Positions 1 to 6,015 are shown, numbered from the stretch's first letter. The stretch is 6,284 nucleotides of DNA from a bacterium (GCA_030628575.1 DAOVQR010000045.1:1-6284), one strand, 5' to 3'. Notes: generated from the letters alone by a model not told the origin. A program made the numbers and translations.

Positions 1-1
1 T

Positions 2-1147
2 AAAGTAAAATTAATTTCTGGAGAAGGGAAAAGATATCGACAAGATATCAATTTTGTCAAAATTCCAGAAATTAATTCCCGTCATCCTTTTTATTCTAAA
101 CTGTCAAAAGAATTAGAAAAAGGCGAGTGTCCAAAAGAATTTGAGGAATTTTCAGATAAAATTTATAAAAAACTAAAAAAATCATTAAAAAATATAAATA
201 TATGCATTGTCCACCAAGCGTTGACAATGCATTTTAATTTAGCCCTAACTGCAGCTTTGGTCAGATTAACCAAAGATTTAAAAGAAAAAGTCAAATTTAT
301 CCACTGGACTCATGACAGCACATTTTTAGATGAGAACTATACTGTAAAATTTGATAAGTTTAAAAATAAATATCCTTGGAATTTATTAACGCAAAAACAT
401 CCTAATATAAAATACGTGGTCATATCAAATACCCGCCAAAAACAATTAAGCAAATTATTTTCTTGTTCAATAAAATCTTTAATATTTATTCCCAATGGAA
501 TTGATATAGGTAAATTTTTTAATTTATCAAAATATATTCAATCTTTGATAGGTGATTACGATCTTTTTAATCAGGATTTAATTGCGGTATTGCCCAATAG
601 AATATTACCGAGAAAAAATATTGAACAATCGATAAATATTATCTATGAACTAAAAAAGTTGGGAATAAAAATAAAATTTATTCTTACTGGAATTTATGAT
701 TATCAAAATCCAACATCAGCAGATTATTATCAAAAAATTCAAAAATTAGTGAAAAAAAATAACTTGAAAAAAGATGTAATATTTTTAAATCAATATAAAC
801 CACAAAATGGCAAACAGATTAATTTAAGAAATCTCAAAGTATCTGAATTGTATTTGCTGGCGGATTTTCTGCTTTTCCCATCAAAATTGGAGGGTTTTGG
901 TCGTCAGATTATTGAATCTGGTATCACCAAAACTCCTGTTGTTTGTTCAGATATTGGTCCTTTTAAAGAAACTGCCCAAAAAGATGGTTTATATTTTAAA
1001 ATTGGGGAGGCACCTAAAAAAACTGCCAAGAATATCATAAAATTTCTTGAAGATATTCCCACATCCCGTGCTTATCGCCGACAGATTAAAAATTATTGTT
1101 TAACAAATATTTATGAGAATAAAATAAAAGCAATATTGAATAAATAA
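2..1147 (+). CDS. GT4-family glycosyltransferase, 5' truncated by window edge; possible MggA/MggS-like mannosyltransferase
   Basis: The frame is open from base 2, so 381 residues are visible and the true start lies before the window. A TTG at 221 could be read as a start, but the 73 codons before it read as ordinary protein that runs smoothly into conserved sequence. What is seen (numbered from base 2): an HWTHD segment near residues 101-105, an IPNGID segment near 163-168 at the start of the second Rossmann-like domain, NRILPRKN near 199-206, and the GT4 signature EGFGRQIIE near 297-305, whose two glutamates are spaced as in retaining GT4 enzymes. No signal peptide or membrane segment is visible. 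Known: GT4 enzymes move sugar from a nucleotide donor, and MggA/MggS of Petrotoga/Thermotoga add mannose from GDP-mannose to glucosyl(phospho)glycerate. Inferred: its place next to GpgS and a phosphatase favours such a role. The family is sure; donor and acceptor are not. Confidence 0.88.
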   Translation, partial: KVKLISGEGKRYRQDINFVKIPEINSRHPFYSKLSKELEKGECPKEFEEFSDKIYKKLKKSLKNINICIVHQALTMHFNLALTAALVRLTKDLKEKVKFIHWTHDSTFLDENYTVKFDKFKNKYPWNLLTQKHPNIKYVVISNTRQKQLSKLFSCSIKSLIFIPNGIDIGKFFNLSKYIQSLIGDYDLFNQDLIAVLPNRILPRKNIEQSINIIYELKKLGIKIKFILTGIYDYQNPTSADYYQKIQKLVKKNNLKKDVIFLNQYKPQNGKQINLRNLKVSELYLLADFLLFPSKLEGFGRQIIESGITKTPVVCSDIGPFKETAQKDGLYFKIGEAPKKTAKNIIKFLEDIPTSRAYRRQIKNYCLTNIYENKIKAILNK

Positions 1148-1262
1148 TTTCAAAATCCAAATGTCAAATTACAAATCAAATCTAAATTAATAAATGTCAA
1201 ATTAATTAAGTCATTTGAGCTTAGGATTTCAATTGATATTTGTAATTTGAGCTTTGACATTT
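1144..1262. repeat. Imperfect palindromic intergenic repeat, copy A
   Basis: This element fills most of the gap between the GT4 gene and the fusion gene and begins inside the GT4 stop codon. It shares exact blocks with 4582-4697: 15 bases ATAATTTCAAAATCC at 1144-1158, 12 bases GGATTTCAATTG at 1224-1235 and 14 bases TAATTTGAGCTTTG at 1243-1256, in the same order and similar spacing. Its two halves are roughly inverted: AAATGTCAAATTACAAAT on the left against the complement of ATTTGTAATTTGAGCTTTGACATTT-like sequence on the right. No reading frame of note crosses it. It could act as a weak hairpin between the genes. It looks like a non-autonomous repeat family rather than a riboswitch. Confidence 0.75.
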
Positions 1263-1298
1263 CCAAAGTTAGATTTAATGCCTAGGATTTAATTTAAT

Positions 1299-1302
1299 AG
1301 GA
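1299..1302 (+). promoter_or_regulatory. Weak AGGA ribosome binding site of the fusion gene
   Basis: AGGA lies 3 bases before the ATG at 1306 and 6 bases before the adjacent in-frame ATG at 1309. The spacing therefore favours the second ATG as the working start, which would shorten the protein by one residue. Confidence 0.35.
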
Positions 1303-1305
1303 TTT

Positions 1306-3507
1306 ATGATGATTTTAAAACACAAAATTAAGCACTACGATCTTATCATCGGTATTCCTTCCTATAACAATGCAGGGACTATTGATTTTGTTTGTCAACA
1401 AGTTACCAAAGGACTGGAAAAATATTATCCGGACAAAACTGCTTTAATTTTGAATGTTGATGGAGGTTCTACAGATGATACCAGAAAAGCTTTTTTGCGA
1501 GTTAAAACGTCTAAAAATATTGATTTAGAATCAAAACGTTACTCGGTAATTTCGGGAAAAGGTATGTCACTCCATAAAGTTTTTGAATATGCAGCAAAGT
1601 ATAAGCCACAGGCGGCAATGGTAGTTGATTCTGATTTAAGAAGTATCAAACCAGAGTGGATTAAATCTTTACTTGATCCAGTGATCAATAAAAAACTTGA
1701 TTTAGTTACTCCAATTTATTCTCGGGATAGATTTGACGGAACAATAACAAAAAACTTAGCACATCCAATGATCGCTGCATTATATAATTATGATATTCCC
1801 CAGCCGATTGGCGGGGATTTTGGATTTTCCGCTTGCTTGGCAAAAAAGTTCTTGACAAAAAATATTTGGGATACCGATGTAGTTAAATTCGGTATTGATA
1901 TTTTTATGACTACAGTAGCAGTGGCTGAAAATTTCAAAGTTGGCGCCACAAATTTAGGAGTTAAAATTCATGATCCCAGAGATCCGCGCGGTTTAGGCCC
2001 TATGTTTGTTCAGGTTGCCTCAACTATTTTTGATCTAATGAAAGAATATGAAGGAATATGGAAGAATAAGACCAAAATGAAAGAAATTCCCATTATAAAA
2101 ACAACTAATATCAAAAGTAGAAAGGCGCCTCAAGTAAAAGTTGATATTGATGCTTTAATTGGAGAATTTAAGAAAAAATATAAGCGTGTAAGGCATGTTT
2201 ATGAATTTATTCTTTATCAGGAAGAATTGGATCAATTAGATGAATTGGCTGGCAAAGATAAAAAAGATTTTAGATTGCCAATGGATTTATGGTCTCGTTT
2301 GGTGTATGATTTTGCTTCAGAATATATTCATGGCTCAATTCAAAGAAAAAATTTATTGGATGCTTTTATGATTCTTTATTATGCCAGAGTAGCATCATAC
2401 ATTTTGGATGTGGAAAAATTATCTGAGGGTAAATTGGATAATTATTTAAATAGATTAACCAACAGTTTTATCAAAAATCGGCCGTATCTATTCAAACGTT
2501 GGCAGGGTATCAGACCTGTTGTTGATGAATGGTTTAAAAAAAATACTTTTTATCATCAGGATTATGAAAACATTAAAAAATTGGTAAAGCTTAAAAAGAA
2601 AAAAAACCTGACAATTGGTTTATGTTTGCCGGCAAAAAATGAAGAGGAGACAATCGGTAAAGTAATTAAGACATTAAAGCCGCTTAAAGATAAATTTCAT
2701 CTTTTAGATGAAATGATTTTAATTGATAGCAATTCCACTGACAAAACTGCTTCAATTGCTAAAGATGCAGGGATTGATGTTTATAAAGTGGATAAAATTT
2801 TACCTGAGTATCAAATCCCGCTTGGTCAATGGGGTAAGGGTGAAAATTTATGGAAAAGTTTGTATCAGCTCAATTCAGATATCATTATTTGGGTGGATAC
2901 AGATATAAAAAATATTCACGAACGATTTATTTATGGACTTGTAGGACCATTATTAGAGGATGATAATTTAGGATATGTTAAAGGATTTTATAGACGACCA
3001 TTGCAGGTTAATGGAGATATTAAGCCAACAGGTGGAGGTCGGGTGACAGAATTGACAGTCCGACCGCTTCTAAATACTTTTTATCCTGATCTTTCCAAAG
3101 TATTGCAGCCACTTTCTGGTGAATATGCAGTCAGACGGGAGTTGATTGAAAGAATTCCTTTTATGACAAATTATGCGCTCGAGACCGGTATGCTTATCGA
3201 TATTTATACCAAATATGGTTTGGATGTCATTGGACAATCAGATTTAAAAATTAGAATTCATCGCAATCAACCACTTCATATTTTATCAAAACTTTCTTTT
3301 GGAATTATGCAAGCTGTGTTTAATCGTTTGCATCTGGCTGGTAAAGTTAAGCTTTTGCAAGAGCCAAAATTTCAAGAAGGAAGATATAATTTTGATAAAA
3401 TGATAATTATTGAATCTCAACGGCCGCCGATTTACCGAGTTACGGAATATAAAGAAAAATTCAAAAACCGCAAACGCAAATGGAAATTACCGAGAAAAAA
3501 CAAGTAA
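1306..3507 (+). CDS. Two-domain glycosyltransferase: MGS/Ggs-like synthase fused to glucosyl-3-phosphoglycerate synthase (GpgS)
   Basis: The 733 residues hold two GT-A enzymes. Domain 1 (about 11-255) shows PSYNN at 18-22, DGGSTDDT at 52-59, GKG at 84-86, DSD at 108-110, QPIGGD at 166-171, GID at 196-198 and a candidate metal-binding H222. This order resembles Rhodothermus mannosylglycerate synthase (GKG, DAD, QPLGGE, GID, KAH as I recall it). Residues 277-415 are helical, and MDLW..LVYDFA with LLDAF..LYYARVASY (326-365) matches the C-terminal helices of that enzyme. Domain 2 (about 434-712) is a full GpgS: PAKNEEET 442-449, DSNSTD 474-479, GKGENLW 510-516, DTD 531-533, GGGRVTEL 576-583, PLSGEYA 602-608, HRNQPL 652-657. 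GpgS makes glucosyl-3-phosphoglycerate from NDP-glucose and 3-phosphoglycerate. About 397 plus 324 residues, the lengths I recall for the stand-alone enzymes, equals this length. The tail (714-733) is strongly basic. GpgS is firm; the substrate of domain 1 is inferred. Confidence 0.9.
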   Translation: MMILKHKIKHYDLIIGIPSYNNAGTIDFVCQQVTKGLEKYYPDKTALILNVDGGSTDDTRKAFLRVKTSKNIDLESKRYSVISGKGMSLHKVFEYAAKYKPQAAMVVDSDLRSIKPEWIKSLLDPVINKKLDLVTPIYSRDRFDGTITKNLAHPMIAALYNYDIPQPIGGDFGFSACLAKKFLTKNIWDTDVVKFGIDIFMTTVAVAENFKVGATNLGVKIHDPRDPRGLGPMFVQVASTIFDLMKEYEGIWKNKTKMKEIPIIKTTNIKSRKAPQVKVDIDALIGEFKKKYKRVRHVYEFILYQEELDQLDELAGKDKKDFRLPMDLWSRLVYDFASEYIHGSIQRKNLLDAFMILYYARVASYILDVEKLSEGKLDNYLNRLTNSFIKNRPYLFKRWQGIRPVVDEWFKKNTFYHQDYENIKKLVKLKKKKNLTIGLCLPAKNEEETIGKVIKTLKPLKDKFHLLDEMILIDSNSTDKTASIAKDAGIDVYKVDKILPEYQIPLGQWGKGENLWKSLYQLNSDIIIWVDTDIKNIHERFIYGLVGPLLEDDNLGYVKGFYRRPLQVNGDIKPTGGGRVTELTVRPLLNTFYPDLSKVLQPLSGEYAVRRELIERIPFMTNYALETGMLIDIYTKYGLDVIGQSDLKIRIHRNQPLHILSKLSFGIMQAVFNRLHLAGKVKLLQEPKFQEGRYNFDKMIIIESQRPPIYRVTEYKEKFKNRKRKWKLPRKNK

Positions 3508-3511
3508 CATA

Positions 3512-3616
3512 ATGCCAATCTACCTGTCTCGACTTGGTAATCGAGCCAAGGCGGGCGAATGTATGCGAATGCTGCAAATAATTCATTCGTGGCATTCGAA
3601 TAAGATTCGTGGCATT
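3512..3616. repeat. Composite palindromic repeat between the fusion and phosphatase genes
   Basis: The gap is almost entirely repeat. It starts ATGCCA (3512-3517) and ends with the inverted TGGCAT (3610-3615). The left part, 3512-3523 plus 3557-3571, equals 27 contiguous bases inside the phosphatase gene (3878-3904) once the middle 33 bases are removed. The right part carries two exact 12-bp direct copies of ATTCGTGGCATT (3585-3596 and 3605-3616). The repeat ends about 12 bases before the phosphatase ATG, so it supplies most of that gene's upstream region. Confidence 0.75.
3524..3556. repeat. 33-base segment nested inside the intergenic repeat
   Basis: This block interrupts the sequence that is continuous in the copy at 3878-3904. 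It is more GC-rich than its surroundings and has internal inverted parts, CTTGG with CCAAG and CTCG with CGAG. It looks like a second small palindromic element inserted into the first, or equally a segment lost from the genic copy. The boundaries are exact only by comparison with that one copy. Confidence 0.6.
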
Positions 3617-3627
3617 TGGATTATAAT

Positions 3628-4599
3628 ATGCGTAAGCTAATTATTTTTACTGATCTTGATGGAACTTTAATTGATCATCAGAGTTATTCTTATAGTGATG
3701 CCAAAAAAGCGCTGAAAAAAATATCTGATGATAAAATTCCTCTTATCTTGGTCAGTAGTAAAACTAGAGCGGAAATTGAAGCAATCCGTCAAGATCTCAA
3801 AAAGGATGGTTTTAATATTAATCATCCTTTTATTGTGGAAAATGGCAGTGCCATTTATATTCCAAGAGATTATTATGATGCCAATCTACGAATGTATGCG
3901 AATGATGCGAATAGTATAAATTTCTGTCATCCCGAATTTATTTCGGGATCTCATAAGATTCTGAAACCCTCCAATTCAGCGGGCAGGCAAGTTCAGAATG
4001 ACAAACAAAATAGTAATTTAAATCATTTTTCAATAATCTCAAAAAACCAATTTCAAATTATCAAAATCAGTCAGGTGAATTATCAGGATTTGATAAAAAT
4101 CTTAAAAGAAATAGAAAAACAAATTGATGGTAAAATCATTGGTTTTAATAACCTGACACCTCAAGAATTATCGGATGAGTGTGGTTTGACAATTGAAGCA
4201 GCCAAATTGGCTAAAAAAAGAGAATTCGATGAAGCATTCAGAATCGAACCAGATGAACCCGAGCTTTATAATCAAGTAAAAAAATTGATTTATGAAAAAG
4301 GATTAAACTATACCAAAGGCGGAAGATATGCCCATATTATGGGCAAGCAGGATAAGGGTTTGGCAGTTGGAATCTTATCAAAACTATATAAAAAACAATT
4401 TAATAATATTCGAACAATAGGAATAGGTGATTCTAGAAACGATTTGGAAATGTTAGAGGTTTGTGATCAAGGATATCTAGTCGCCAATCCCAAAAAACCT
4501 GTGGATTCAACTATTATAAGCAAAAAAATCCACAAACTAAAAGAAATCGGACCAAAAGGGTTTAATAAAATAGTTCTCAAAATAATTTCAAAATCCTAA
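3628..4599 (+). CDS. mpgP: HAD phosphatase, mannosyl-/glucosyl-3-phosphoglycerate phosphatase type, with repeat-derived insert
   Basis: It dephosphorylates glycosyl-3-phosphoglycerate and so finishes the route begun by the GpgS domain encoded 120 bases upstream. With ATG 3628 as start (323 residues), HAD motif I is DLDGTLID (D9, D11), motif II is VSSKTR at 42-47, motif III Lys is probably K243 in QDKGLAV, and motif IV is GDSRND at 267-272. Family-specific segments are IVENGSAIYIPRD (69-81), NNLTPQELSDECGLT (174-188), KKREFDE (196-202) and GGRYAHIMGK (231-240). Relatives have about 260-275 residues. The surplus of roughly 50 lies between residues 84 and 135 and is repeat DNA (3878-3913, 3925-4003) plus an A/T-rich linker. 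All motifs flank the insert intact. A TTG at 3616 could add four residues but falls in repeat sequence. GGA at 3618-3620 is a weak ribosome site. Mannosyl or glucosyl preference cannot be read; the context favours glucosyl, and the symbol denotes the family. Confidence 0.9.
   Translation: MRKLIIFTDLDGTLIDHQSYSYSDAKKALKKISDDKIPLILVSSKTRAEIEAIRQDLKKDGFNINHPFIVENGSAIYIPRDYYDANLRMYANDANSINFCHPEFISGSHKILKPSNSAGRQVQNDKQNSNLNHFSIISKNQFQIIKISQVNYQDLIKILKEIEKQIDGKIIGFNNLTPQELSDECGLTIEAAKLAKKREFDEAFRIEPDEPELYNQVKKLIYEKGLNYTKGGRYAHIMGKQDKGLAVGILSKLYKKQFNNIRTIGIGDSRNDLEMLEVCDQGYLVANPKKPVDSTIISKKIHKLKEIGPKGFNKIVLKIISKS
3878..3913 (+). repeat. In-frame repeat inside the phosphatase gene, shared with the upstream gap
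   Basis: Bases 3878-3904 are identical to 3512-3523 joined to 3557-3571, and the similarity continues with few differences to about 3913. Within the phosphatase it is read as residues 84-95 (DANLRMYANDAN), a low-complexity peptide not expected in this enzyme family. Confidence 0.75.
3925..4003 (+). repeat. 79-bp palindromic element inserted in frame in the phosphatase gene
   Basis: Its ends are inverted: TGTCAT at 3925-3930 and ATGACA at 3998-4003. Inside are two stem-loops, ATCCCGAA/TTCGGGAT (3929-3936 and 3942-3949, five-base loop) and ATTCTGAA/TTCAGAAT (3958-3965 and 3992-3999). It is translated as about residues 100-126 (CHPEFISGS..., ending QVQNDK) without a stop. Sequences of this look are remembered as dispersed repeats in Patescibacteria and other bacteria, and the behaviour is like that of Rickettsia palindromic elements. 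Confidence 0.8.
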
Positions 4600-4697
4600 T
4601 TTCAAATGTCAAATCAAGTCTAAATGTTTAAATATCAAATTTATTTTATTTGGGCTTTGGATTTCAATTGAAATTTATAATTTGAGCTTTGGCATTT
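4582..4697. repeat. Imperfect palindromic intergenic repeat, copy B; possible bidirectional terminator
   Basis: This is the second copy of the element at 1144-1262, with the shared blocks at 4582-4596, 4659-4670 and 4678-4691. It begins inside the last six codons of the phosphatase and ends five bases before the kinase stop, so it fills the whole convergent gap. It contains a perfect 14-base palindrome, ATTTCAATTGAAAT (4661-4674). A role in ending transcription from both sides is an inference from position; there is no strong GC stem with a T-run. Confidence 0.75.
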
Positions 4698-4701
4698 TAT
4701 T

Positions 4702-6006
4702 TTAATCTTTTCTCAGTACCAAATAAATATCCGCCACGTTTACAGGCAAATGGCCAGTGAAATAAAGATCATCGGTTTTTTTAAATAAATTATAAGAGTC
4801 AAAGTTTTTTAGATGTTTTTTGTGATCAATTTTTTTTGATTTTATTTTTTTACAGGTTTCAATATCAATAATTGCTCCGGCTGCGTCTGAATGATCCATT
4901 CCATCAGTAGCAATGGAGGCAAAAGCCATATCAGGTTTTAGATAACTTAGAGCATTTGCCGCCAGATGTGTATTACGACCTCCTTGTCCATGTCCACTAG
5001 CCACATCAACTTCAGTCTCCCCTGCAGCGATTAATGCTGTGCTTTTTGGACACATCTTGATTAATTTTTCAGCGACCACTTTTGATTTACCAGTTAAATC
5101 CTCGGCAATTATTTTTGTTTTATAATCTAGTTTTTGTGCTTTATTTCTCATCGCTGCTAAAGCAATATCATTTTCGGCGATAATTATGTGTTTAACTACC
5201 GCTCTCGAGGCGTCTAAAGACTTCACCTCGTGGGTGAATCTTATATCTCCATCAATACCATATTTTCTAAGTATTTTTTTAGCGTCAAGATTTGTACTTT
5301 TATCAGCCACAAATGGACCCGAACCAAATGCTGAAATTATATTGCCAGGAACATCAGAAACATAAAGCGCAATTATCTTGGCTGGTTTGGCGATTTTTGC
5401 TAAGCCACCATTTTTTACTCTGTCAATATGACGCCTGACAGTATTTATCTGGCGAATTGATGCGCCTGATTTTAACAAACGATCATAAATCTGCCGTGTT
5501 TTTTTCAAAGGATTGATTGGATCAGATAAAAGTGCTGAAGTGCCGCCGCAAATTATGGCAATTACCAGATCATTTTTTCTGGCTTTTTTACAGATGTTTT
5601 CAATTTTTTTAGTTGCTTTAATATTTATATCAGATGGTAATGGATGGGTACCATGTAAGAATTTCAGATTTAACCCATTCGACAAGCTCAGGGCAGGGAT
5701 TTTAGATTTCAGATTAGATTTCTTATGAAAATTCTTTATATCAATCACGATTCCTTTTTTAATCTGCGGAACTTTATTGATAATTTCATAGGCCAATGCT
5801 GAAGACCCTTTTCCTGAACCAATCAGATAGATATTATTAAACCTATTTGAGAACACCCCCGAGGTTTCTGAAGATTTAACCTCGGGGGTGGTTAATAATT
5901 TATCAAAATCAATATCACGAACAATATCTTTTGGATCCAAAGCTTTAAGACCAGCTTCAATAATCAATTGAGCATCATTCTTCAAATTTTGCTTTATTTT
6001 TTTCAT
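4702..6006 (-). CDS. Glycerate 2-kinase (GckA/MOFRL family) with three repeat-derived peptides
   Basis: It transfers phosphate from ATP to D-glycerate to give 2-phosphoglycerate in the cytoplasm. The 434 residues show the family pattern throughout: an N-terminal helix ending ALDPKDIVR (22-30), GSGKGSS (63-69) with likely catalytic K66, HPLPSD (121-126), CGGTSALLSDP (153-163), VKNGGLAKIA (197-206), SDVPGN (217-222), GSGPFVADKST (228-238), then the MOFRL domain with AAGETEV (327-333), GQGGRN (340-345, likely catalytic R344), ATDGMDHSDAAGA (366-378) and TGHLPVNVADIY (417-428). The usual TGPTGTNV is here TGHLPVNV, a local variation. The start is fixed by family alignment and lack of a nearby alternative. 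Residues 39-52, 101-113 and 256-270 derive from palindromic repeats placed between conserved blocks. Convergent to the phosphatase, it links the D-glycerate and phosphoglycerate pools used by glucosylglycerate synthesis, or recovers glycerate after its breakdown. Confidence 0.92.
   Translation of the reverse strand: MKKIKQNLKNDAQLIIEAGLKALDPKDIVRDIDFDKLLTTPEVKSSETSGVFSNRFNNIYLIGSGKGSSALAYEIINKVPQIKKGIVIDIKNFHKKSNLKSKIPALSLSNGLNLKFLHGTHPLPSDINIKATKKIENICKKARKNDLVIAIICGGTSALLSDPINPLKKTRQIYDRLLKSGASIRQINTVRRHIDRVKNGGLAKIAKPAKIIALYVSDVPGNIISAFGSGPFVADKSTNLDAKKILRKYGIDGDIRFTHEVKSLDASRAVVKHIIIAENDIALAAMRNKAQKLDYKTKIIAEDLTGKSKVVAEKLIKMCPKSTALIAAGETEVDVASGHGQGGRNTHLAANALSYLKPDMAFASIATDGMDHSDAAGAIIDIETCKKIKSKKIDHKKHLKNFDSYNLFKKTDDLYFTGHLPVNVADIYLVLRKD
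5197..5239 (-). repeat. 43-bp in-frame palindromic element in the kinase gene, diverged copy
   Basis: It aligns without gaps to 5851-5893 at about 30 of 43 bases and in the same codon phase. It is read as residues 256-270 (THEVKSLDASRAV) against TPEVKSSETSGV in the other copy. The palindrome has decayed compared with that copy, suggesting an older insertion. It occupies a loop before the strand VKHIIIAEN. Confidence 0.65.
5661..5715 (-). repeat. In-frame GCTTGTCGAATGG-type repeat flanked by 10-bp direct repeats
   Basis: The core at 5674-5700 reads, on the minus strand, CCCTGAGCTTGTCGAATGGG plus a short extension, a sequence remembered as a common dispersed repeat of Patescibacteria. It gives the peptide IPALSLSNGLNL (residues 103-114). 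Identical ATTTCAGATT copies lie on both sides, at 5661-5670 and 5706-5715. They may be a target-site duplication, although the sequence is A/T-rich. Confidence 0.65.
5851..5893 (-). repeat. 43-bp in-frame palindromic element in the kinase gene, intact copy
   Basis: It has perfect 13-base arms, CACCCCCGAGGTT at 5854-5866 and AACCTCGGGGGTG at 5878-5890, around an 11-base loop. It is translated on the minus strand as TPEVKSSETSGV (residues 40-51), placed between the N-terminal helix and the strand leading to GSGK, where relatives have only a short link. The arms are much more GC-rich than the host gene. Confidence 0.85.
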
Positions 6007-6015
6007 ACTGATATT

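Noticed and set aside
221..1147. GT4 gene beginning at the TTG at 221
   Set aside because: The frame is open back to base 2 and the upstream codons read as normal protein; a start here would remove most of the N-terminal domain.
1254..1279. Perfect TTGACA -35 box with TTTAAT downstream, before the fusion gene
   Set aside because: The spacer is only 14 bases, and the TTGACA is part of the palindromic repeat arm.
1148..1305. Riboswitch or structured leader before the fusion gene
   Set aside because: The folding potential is explained by a repeat whose second copy lies between two convergent genes, where a leader would make no sense.
3585..3616. CRISPR-like direct repeats
   Set aside because: There are only two 12-base copies 20 bases apart inside a palindromic element, with no array or cas gene.
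3616..3627. TTG start for the phosphatase at 3616
   Set aside because: The TTG lies at the edge of repeat sequence and adds only four residues before an ATG that begins exactly at the family's first beta strand.
3622..3627. TATAAT directly before the phosphatase ATG
   Set aside because: Transcription from it would start inside the gene, after the required start codon.
3410..3640. 76-residue plus-strand frame over the fusion end and the gap
   Set aside because: It overlaps the fusion gene in another frame, then reads through repeat DNA; no family resemblance beyond the repeat-coded peptide.
2723..3919. Small frames at 2723-2908 and 3728-3919
   Set aside because: Both lie wholly inside conserved genes in another frame, with no sign of independent coding.
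5513..5728. 71-residue plus-strand frame opposite the kinase
   Set aside because: It is antisense to well-conserved kinase sequence. Its hydrophobic look is a by-product of the opposite strand.
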